DNA from: WFQV01 sp964611145 | GTDB lineage: Bacteria > Bacteroidota > Ignavibacteria > Ignavibacteriales > Melioribacteraceae | Assembly: GCA_964611145.1 (NCBI GenBank) | Contig: CAZSYM010000017.1 | Location: 1 to 39,210, forward strand | DNA: 39,210 bases | Reading direction: 5' to 3' | Program-made: the position numbers and the translations under genes | Part shown: one piece after another, positions 34,053 through 39,210 of the stretch | Position numbering within the stretch: position 1 is the stretch's first letter | Layout: the number at the start of each line of letters is the position of its first letter | Notes under the pieces: generated by a model | The model's input: only the letters and a program-made list of their open reading frames with translations | Told to the model about the DNA's origin: nothing | The model's database searches: none

Positions 34053-35237
34053 ATGAAAAGTATCACCTTGAAAAAAGGGAAAGAAAAAGCGTTGCTTCGG
34101 AGACACCCATGGATTTTCAGTCGAGCAATCGGTAAAATAGAAACCGGAATACAACTGGGGGAAACCGTAGAAATCACAAACGTAAAGGGAGAATGGTTGG
34201 CACGAGGATTCTTTTCGCCGCACTCGCAAATTCGCTCGCGTGTGTGGACATTCTCTCCCGACGAATCAATAGACGGATCCTTTTTCGAGCGAAGAATTGA
34301 AAAGGCAAAAATCTATCGCCAAAAAATTTTCGGTAGCGAAAATTCAAATGCATACAGACTAATAAATTCCGAGTCCGACGGCTTGCCGGGGCTTATTGTG
34401 GATAAATACTCGGACTGGCTTGTTGTCCAATTTTTATCGGCCGGAGTTGAATTTTGGAGAGAAACGATAATCGACATTCTAAACAAACAATTCAGACCGT
34501 TAGGAATTTATGAGCGCTCGGATACAACTTCACGCTCACAAGAAGGACTACCGCTCAGGAAAGGAACGATTGCAGGCGAAGAACCGCCCGAATTTATAGA
34601 GATAATCGAAAACGGATTAAAATTTCTTGTGGATGTTCGTAAAGGACACAAAACGGGATTTTACCTAGACCAAAAGGCGAACAGAAAATTAGTTGAAGAA
34701 CATGCAAGCGGGCAATCGGTATTGAATTGTTTTTCATACACAGGAGGTTTCGGAATCTACGCGCTCAGAGGAGGTGCGAAAAACCTTGTGAATATTGATA
34801 CTTCCCAAAATGCGTTGGATATCGCCACCGAAAACATTAAGTTGAACAAACTCGAAAGCTCGGAGACAATAAACATCAAGGGAGACGTATTCGAGGAGTT
34901 AAGAAACTTTCTTGAGAGGGGAACCCGCTTCGACCTTATTATTCTTGACCCACCGAAGTTTGTAGAATCCAAAAGGCAATTATTTCAAGGCGCGCGTGGA
35001 TACAAGGATATTAACATGTTAGCTTTTAAACTTCTCAAGCGTGGAGGCAAACTTTTCACCTTTTCGTGTTCGGGACACGTAACGCAAGAACTGTTCGTTA
35101 AAATAGTATCCGACGCCGCATCGGATGCCGGAATGAGCCCTAAAATACTGCGTTTCCTAACACAATCACCGGATCATCCTTTTATTACAAGCTTTCCCGA
35201 AAGTCTTTATCTGAAGGGATTATTATTAGAAATATAG
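34053..35237 (+). CDS. Class I SAM-dependent rRNA methyltransferase, RlmI-like
   Basis: A 394-residue protein with an N-terminal PUA domain (LKKGKEKALLRRHPWIFSRA, residues 6-25) and a Rossmann methyltransferase domain. Motif I VLNCFSYTGGFGIYALRGG is near 224-242, motif IV ILDPPKF near 295-301, and the SCSGHV segment near 337-342. This architecture is that of RlmI, which makes m5C at position 1962 of 23S rRNA, and its close relatives. A region near residues 160-180 (TTSRSQEGLP) matches the usual inserted beta-hairpin segment. It has its own promoter. Its stop codon touches the stop of the convergent NUDIX gene with no spacer. Confidence 0.9.
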   Translation: MKSITLKKGKEKALLRRHPWIFSRAIGKIETGIQLGETVEITNVKGEWLARGFFSPHSQIRSRVWTFSPDESIDGSFFERRIEKAKIYRQKIFGSENSNAYRLINSESDGLPGLIVDKYSDWLVVQFLSAGVEFWRETIIDILNKQFRPLGIYERSDTTSRSQEGLPLRKGTIAGEEPPEFIEIIENGLKFLVDVRKGHKTGFYLDQKANRKLVEEHASGQSVLNCFSYTGGFGIYALRGGAKNLVNIDTSQNALDIATENIKLNKLESSETINIKGDVFEELRNFLERGTRFDLIILDPPKFVESKRQLFQGARGYKDINMLAFKLLKRGGKLFTFSCSGHVTQELFVKIVSDAASDAGMSPKILRFLTQSPDHPFITSFPESLYLKGLLLEI

Positions 35238-35903
35238 TTAACCTACTTCCCCGAGTCTTTTGACAAGCTCGTTCATAATCATCGCCGTCATGCCCCAAAT
35301 GGTCTCTTCGGGAGTTTTATAAACCAGAACGCGATGCTTTACCCCGCGCCACGGTTCGGCATAACGGGAAGGGAGGTTCAATTCCTTAACAGGCAACAGC
35401 TCCACTCTCTCGCCCTTTTCATCGACATAATAAGGATGAATTTCAAATTTAAGCTCGTATTCCTCCGGTTTATTGTTTTCGAAAAAAGAAACGGGCAAAG
35501 AAAAAACTCTTTCGACCTCGCGGGGAGAATAATTCACCTCCGCCAGCGAGGAAATTTCCAACTTCCCAATATAAGCATGCACGATTATCCCACGCGGGCT
35601 TATCAAAGCTCCCAATTTTGAATAAGGTTTTATTTTATCCGCGCTTACGCCCAGTTCTTCCTCGGTTTCCCGCAAAGCCGTTTGCAAAGGATTTCCATCC
35701 TCCGTTTCGATCGCCCCGCCGGGGAAACTGACTTCCCCGCCCTGCTTAATATTTGCCGCTCGCTTCTCAAAAAGGACATGCATTTCATCCCCTTTTTCAA
35801 AAAGCGGAACGAACACGGAAGCATGGGAATAATGCTCCATTCCGATTAAATTGCTCTCTCCTTCAATCACTCCGCGCAACTTTTTTAATTTTTCCTTACG
35901 CAC
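35238..35903 (-). CDS. CoA diphosphatase-type NUDIX hydrolase (NudL-like)
   Basis: A NUDIX protein of about 221 residues. The segment VLFEKRAANIKQGGEVSFPGG matches the UPF0035 signature of coenzyme A diphosphatases (NudL/PCD1). The modified Nudix box runs to RETEEELGV (R78-V86). These enzymes split CoA or oxidised CoA into phosphopantetheine and adenosine diphosphate. Start choice: the open frame reaches an ATG at 36002, but that overlaps the divergent recD2 start and adds a non-conserved AT-rich stretch. GTG at 35903 keeps the family's N-terminal helix and leaves promoter space. No strong ribosome binding site is seen, so the start is uncertain; ATG at 35840 is another option. Confidence 0.82.
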   Translation of the reverse strand: MRKEKLKKLRGVIEGESNLIGMEHYSHASVFVPLFEKGDEMHVLFEKRAANIKQGGEVSFPGGAIETEDGNPLQTALRETEEELGVSADKIKPYSKLGALISPRGIIVHAYIGKLEISSLAEVNYSPREVERVFSLPVSFFENNKPEEYELKFEIHPYYVDEKGERVELLPVKELNLPSRYAEPWRGVKHRVLVYKTPEETIWGMTAMIMNELVKRLGEVG

Positions 35904-35992
35904 CCTGTTCCCGTTAAAAAATTTTTTCTTATTTTCTAATTTAGCATTTTGTTTGTTAAAAATTGATAGCGTTAGCAAGGGGTGATTTTTCA

Positions 35993-38095
35993 ATGGAAAC
36001 ATTCGAAGGGACGATTTTAAAATACATTTTCTTCAATGAAAACAACGGTTACAGCGTTATCCTTTTGGAAGACGGAAATTCCGTAGTGGGCAATTTACCG
36101 AAACTTGACAAGGGGGATACGGTGAAATTTACGGGCAATTGGGTCAGGCACCCGCAATACGGCTTGCAATTCAAGGCGGAAAGAGCTTTGAAAAAATACC
36201 CCACGACCAAAGACGGAATTCAAAAATACCTAAGCAGCGGAGCGATAAAAGGGATAAACAAAAAGCTCGCCGAGAGAATCGTGGCTCGCTTCGGTGAAAA
36301 TACTTTGGAGATAATAAGAAACAACCCACAAGAGCTTTTGCAAATAAAAGGAATAGGCCCAAAAAATCTCGAGCGAATACTCGAAAGTTGGAACGAAAAG
36401 GAATCGATTCACAGCGCGCAAGTATTTTTGGCACAATACGGCATTAGCGGTTCCAAAGCGCTGAAAATATTCAAGTTCTACGAAAACGAAACGGAATTGC
36501 TCCTGAGAGAAAATCCTTACCGTATGATTTATGAAATCGAAGGAATAGGCTTCCCCACGGCGGATAGCTTCGCACAAAACTTGGGTTTCGAAGCCCATCA
36601 TCCGTACAGAATAGAAGCGTGGATTATCTATTACTTGCGGGAGGCATCTTTTCAAGGACATGTTTTCATACCGTTCGATTATCTGGAAAACGCCGCGGGA
36701 AAATTTTTGCAAATAAATATTTCCGAAGAAACGGAGATTTTGAATAGCCTCGAGGAAAAGGGACTTATTAAAATTCAAGAAAATAAAATTTATCTGGCGG
36801 AGCTTTACTTGGCGGAGCGAGGAATAGAAAAACACATCGAGCGTTTGCAAGCTCATAAGAGAAATTTTCTTAATGCAAGCAATATCACGCTACAGAAAAT
36901 AGAAAACATTTTCACCGAGGAACAAATAGCGGGTATCAAATCCGTTCTTTCAAACAACATCACGATTATCACGGGCGGTCCCGGCACGGGCAAAACCACC
37001 GCAATTAAAGGAATAATAGAAATATTCAAGGAAAACAATCGGAAAATTTTAGCCGCCGCACCGACGGGACGAGCCGCCAAAAGAATTCACGAGTTAATAG
37101 GACTCGAAGCAAAAACCATTCATCGACTATTGGAATTTAATCCGTTCGATTTGTCCTTCTTTTACAACGAAGAAAATCCTTTGAACGCGGATTTATTGAT
37201 AGTTGACGAAGTTTCAATGATCGACACTTATCTGATGTATCACCTGCTTTCCGCCTTGAAAGAAAGCACTACGCTTGTTTTGGTGGGAGATAGCAATCAA
37301 TTACCCTCCGTCGGACCCGGAAATATTTTGAACGATTTAATAGCCAGCGGCAAAGTGCCCGTAAGCCGTTTCACAAAAATCTTTCGTCAAGCCGAAAAGA
37401 GCGGGATAGTAAAACTTGCACATGCAATAAATAGCGGTATAATTGATGAATTCACTCCCGACGCCTACGAGGATATTATTTTTATTGAGAAAAACGAATC
37501 GAGAGAATTGACGCGCTTAATCACGGAACTGGTAACGAACAGAATACCGGCAAAATACGGTTACGACCCGCTCGAAGATGTTCAAGTCCTTTCACCAATG
37601 TATAAAGGTCCTGCCGGAGTCAACGAATTGAACGCCTCGCTTCAACTTGCCCTTAACAAATCCGTGAACCCGAACAGAGCTTCTAAATTCCAAGTGGGAG
37701 ACAAGGTAATGCAATTAAGAAACGACTACGAAAAAAACATTTTCAACGGAGACATCGGGTTTGTGGAAAAGGTTGACATGGAAAGAAAAAACTTAATAGT
37801 CGCATTTGAATGGAAAAAAGTAAGCTATAAATTCGACGAAACGGAAGATTTAACCTTGGCTTACGCAATCACCGTTCACAAAAGCCAGGGGGGAGAATAT
37901 CCTTGCGTGGTCATGCCGTTGACGTTTGCTCACAGAATAATGTTGAAACGCAAATTACTTTACACCGCCGTAACACGCGCAAAGGAACTTCTAATTTTGA
38001 TAGGGACAAAAAGGGCTTTGGAATTCGCGGCGCAGAACATAACCGAAGAAACAAGATTTTCCTCGCTTTTTTCCGATTCGTCTTTCCCCCTTTGA
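35993..38095 (+). CDS. recD2: RecD2-type ATP-dependent DNA helicase
   Basis: A 700-residue SF1B 5'-3' helicase of the RecD2 type, found in bacteria independently of RecBC and linked to replication-fork and repair functions. The N-terminal part has an OB-like domain (1-70) and helix-hairpin-helix repeats (IKGIGPKNLERIL near 120). Walker A GGPGTGKTT is near residues 326-334, Walker B LLIVDEVSMID near 401-411, motif III LVGDSNQLPSVGPG near 430-443, motif V AYAITVHKSQGGEYP near 623-637, and motif VI LYTAVTRAKELL near 654-665. A TTG 10 codons earlier was rejected because AAGGGGTG lies 8 nt before this ATG. No recB or recC is nearby. Confidence 0.94.
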   Translation: METFEGTILKYIFFNENNGYSVILLEDGNSVVGNLPKLDKGDTVKFTGNWVRHPQYGLQFKAERALKKYPTTKDGIQKYLSSGAIKGINKKLAERIVARFGENTLEIIRNNPQELLQIKGIGPKNLERILESWNEKESIHSAQVFLAQYGISGSKALKIFKFYENETELLLRENPYRMIYEIEGIGFPTADSFAQNLGFEAHHPYRIEAWIIYYLREASFQGHVFIPFDYLENAAGKFLQINISEETEILNSLEEKGLIKIQENKIYLAELYLAERGIEKHIERLQAHKRNFLNASNITLQKIENIFTEEQIAGIKSVLSNNITIITGGPGTGKTTAIKGIIEIFKENNRKILAAAPTGRAAKRIHELIGLEAKTIHRLLEFNPFDLSFFYNEENPLNADLLIVDEVSMIDTYLMYHLLSALKESTTLVLVGDSNQLPSVGPGNILNDLIASGKVPVSRFTKIFRQAEKSGIVKLAHAINSGIIDEFTPDAYEDIIFIEKNESRELTRLITELVTNRIPAKYGYDPLEDVQVLSPMYKGPAGVNELNASLQLALNKSVNPNRASKFQVGDKVMQLRNDYEKNIFNGDIGFVEKVDMERKNLIVAFEWKKVSYKFDETEDLTLAYAITVHKSQGGEYPCVVMPLTFAHRIMLKRKLLYTAVTRAKELLILIGTKRALEFAAQNITEETRFSSLFSDSSFPL

Positions 38096-38113
38096 AAATC
38101 GAACCGCAAACGT

Positions 38114-39019
38114 TCAGAATATCTCTTTGATTTTGGAGAAAAATAATTTCAAGCCTTTTCCCTTCTCCAAAGCAAGAATTTGTTCAATCGATTCCTCCGC
38201 CGAGATTTCCCCAGCTTTTATAATTTCCCGAAATTTATCAAAGTCTGTCCAGTTCAACTGCCGAACTTTGGGGCGAATAACAACATCGGCTTCTTTAAGT
38301 CTTTCCTGCGAAAGGTGGAAGGAGGTTATATCCTCCGCGCGGTAAAGCACCTCAATCAGATTCGAAGGACGATTGGTTTGTTTAAGGCAACGGGTAACGT
38401 CCACAGCCAAAACCTTATCGGCACCGATTTCGTGAACTTTTCGGACAGGCACACTTTCCGAAGCCGCACCGTCAATCAAAAGCATTTCCCCCATCTCCAC
38501 CGGCGGGAACACGCCCGGTATTGCCGAGCTTGCTTTCAACGCCTGCCTAAGACTCCCGCTTTTCAAATTTATCTCCTCGCCGGAAATCAAGTCCGTGGCA
38601 ATAGCGGAAAATTTTATCGGGAGGTTCTCTATTTTTTCGTCGGGGAAAACGGAAAACAATTTGCGAGTCGTTTCCTCCGAAAAATAGGACTGATTATTAA
38701 GAGCTTTCAAAGCACGGTAACGAACGCTGATATAATCGAAGAATTCCTCGAAATAATTTTTCTTCTCTTTCTTTTGGTCTTCGCTTACGGCTTTCAATCC
38801 CAATTTTTCGAAGTCGGTTTCGCGGATTATTTCAAGGATTTTCTCCTCCACCGCTACGGCGCTACCATAATGAGCATAAAGCCCACCTATCACGGAACCC
38901 ATACTGCAACCCGTAACCGCATGAATTTTAACCCCGTGTTTTTCCAATACTTTCAGCACTCCGATATGCGCCAAGCCTCGCGCACCTCCCCCTCCAAGAG
39001 CCAATCCGAATTTAAACAT
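38114..39019 (-). CDS. Patatin-like phospholipase, RssA-type
   Basis: A 301-residue patatin-fold serine hydrolase. The oxyanion loop GGGGARG is at residues 9-15, the nucleophile S39 is in GCSMG (37-41), and the catalytic D183 is in DGA (183-185), giving the Ser-Asp dyad. ATDLISGEEI and ASSAIPGVFPPVE are typical of the RssA/YchK group. No signal peptide is seen, so it probably acts on lipids at the cytosolic face. AAGGAG precedes the ATG. An exact TAAATTTG (39070-39077, minus strand) lies 50 nt upstream without a clear -33 partner. It converges on recD2 with an 18-bp gap. Confidence 0.92.
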   Translation of the reverse strand: MFKFGLALGGGGARGLAHIGVLKVLEKHGVKIHAVTGCSMGSVIGGLYAHYGSAVAVEEKILEIIRETDFEKLGLKAVSEDQKKEKKNYFEEFFDYISVRYRALKALNNQSYFSEETTRKLFSVFPDEKIENLPIKFSAIATDLISGEEINLKSGSLRQALKASSAIPGVFPPVEMGEMLLIDGAASESVPVRKVHEIGADKVLAVDVTRCLKQTNRPSNLIEVLYRAEDITSFHLSQERLKEADVVIRPKVRQLNWTDFDKFREIIKAGEISAEESIEQILALEKGKGLKLFFSKIKEIF

Positions 39020-39157
39020 CTTTCTCCTTTGTCCTTAAAAAGTAAACGAAAAGTAGTGCAAAAGATACTCAAATTTAAAAGTAAAAGGAAATTCGGGAGC
39101 GGAAGGGTAACTTACACTCCACTACAGACATAAAATTTTAGGGGGATATCATGCAAG

Positions 39158-39210
39158 TACCCCCGGCAGGAATCGAACCTGCGCGCATGGCTCCGGAGGC
39201 CACTGCTCTA
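39158..39210 (-). tRNA. tRNA-Arg(CCG), partial at window end
   Basis: Read on the minus strand, the 3' part of a tRNA is visible. There is an end of the D-loop (TAGAGCAG), an anticodon stem GTGGC/GCCAT around the loop CTCCGGA (anticodon CCG at 39194-39196, reading CGG arginine), a T-arm GCAGG-TTCGATT-CCTGC, the acceptor strand CGGGGGT and discriminator A. CCA is not encoded (CTTGC follows). The 5' acceptor and D-arm lie beyond the window. Confidence 0.9.

Noticed and set aside
35904..36002. N-terminal extension of the CoA-type NUDIX protein
   Set aside because: It would overlap the recD2 start and its ribosome binding site and encodes a non-conserved AT-rich stretch.
38180..39133. 317-codon open frame on the plus strand
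   Set aside because: Opposite the patatin-like gene, whose catalytic motifs are intact; the plus frame is a shadow.
1..39210. CRISPR array, insertion sequence, prophage or toxin-antitoxin pair
   Set aside because: No regularly spaced direct repeats, transposase, integrase or phage structural gene, nor a paired small toxin gene, is seen.

Overview
The window is about 39 kb of a compact bacterial chromosome (roughly 40-45% GC by eye) made almost entirely of housekeeping and envelope genes. There is no phage, insertion sequence, CRISPR array or plasmid module. A heptose epimerase (hldD), paired periplasmic M16 peptidases, a TPR protein ending in a probable outer-membrane barrel, and many signal peptides indicate a Gram-negative cell. 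Three intergenic regions carry promoters of the form TTTG-N19-21-TAnnTTTG, the pattern known for Bacteroidota. Shine-Dalgarno sequences are nevertheless common and sometimes perfect (AGGAGG before the radical SAM gene). Together with the gene repertoire this suggests the Bacteroidota/Chlorobiota/Ignavibacteria group; this is inference, not proof.

Layout. (1) 93-4556: a house-cleaning NTPase (yjjX, -), a long-chain acyl-CoA synthetase (+), a KamA-family radical SAM protein (-), and a 54-residue basic protein (-) that resembles small Bacteroidota proteins thought to bind the ribosome. (2) 4576-8006: two M16 peptidase-family genes (-), one active and one lacking all zinc ligands. (3) 8007-11828: a 413-bp intergenic region, then a tightly overlapping four-gene operon (+): cstA, a small membrane protein, a 96-residue orphan and a single-domain ArsA/Get3-like ATPase. 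A strong intrinsic terminator hairpin lies inside the second gene. (4) 11818-15892: prs-rplY-pth-typA (-), a translation/nucleotide operon. (5) 16021-19695: B12-dependent methionine synthase metH (-). (6) 19778-23791: hldD, a MutT-like NUDIX gene and a fused [2Fe-2S]/molybdenum xanthine dehydrogenase-type enzyme (+). (7) 23788-31077 (-): a GMC oxidoreductase, an orphan 123-residue protein, a large TPR/barrel protein and a penicillin-acylase-type Ntn hydrolase. (8) 31170-33425 (-): mrp, an Nfu-type Fe-S scaffold and tpiA. (9) 33484-39019: PaaI-type thioesterase (-), rRNA methyltransferase (+), CoA-diphosphatase NUDIX (-), recD2 helicase (+) and patatin-like phospholipase (-). The window ends inside a tRNA-Arg(CCG) gene (-).

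Themes. Three pool-sanitation hydrolases (YjjX, MutT-like, NudL-like) occur in one window. mrp and nfu together indicate Fe-S cluster delivery, which the radical SAM protein and the molybdenum enzyme would need. The best candidates for undescribed biology are the cstA-ArsA-like operon with its embedded terminator, the radical SAM protein with an altered PLP motif, the cysteine-free Mrp, and the TPR-barrel/orphan/GMC cluster.
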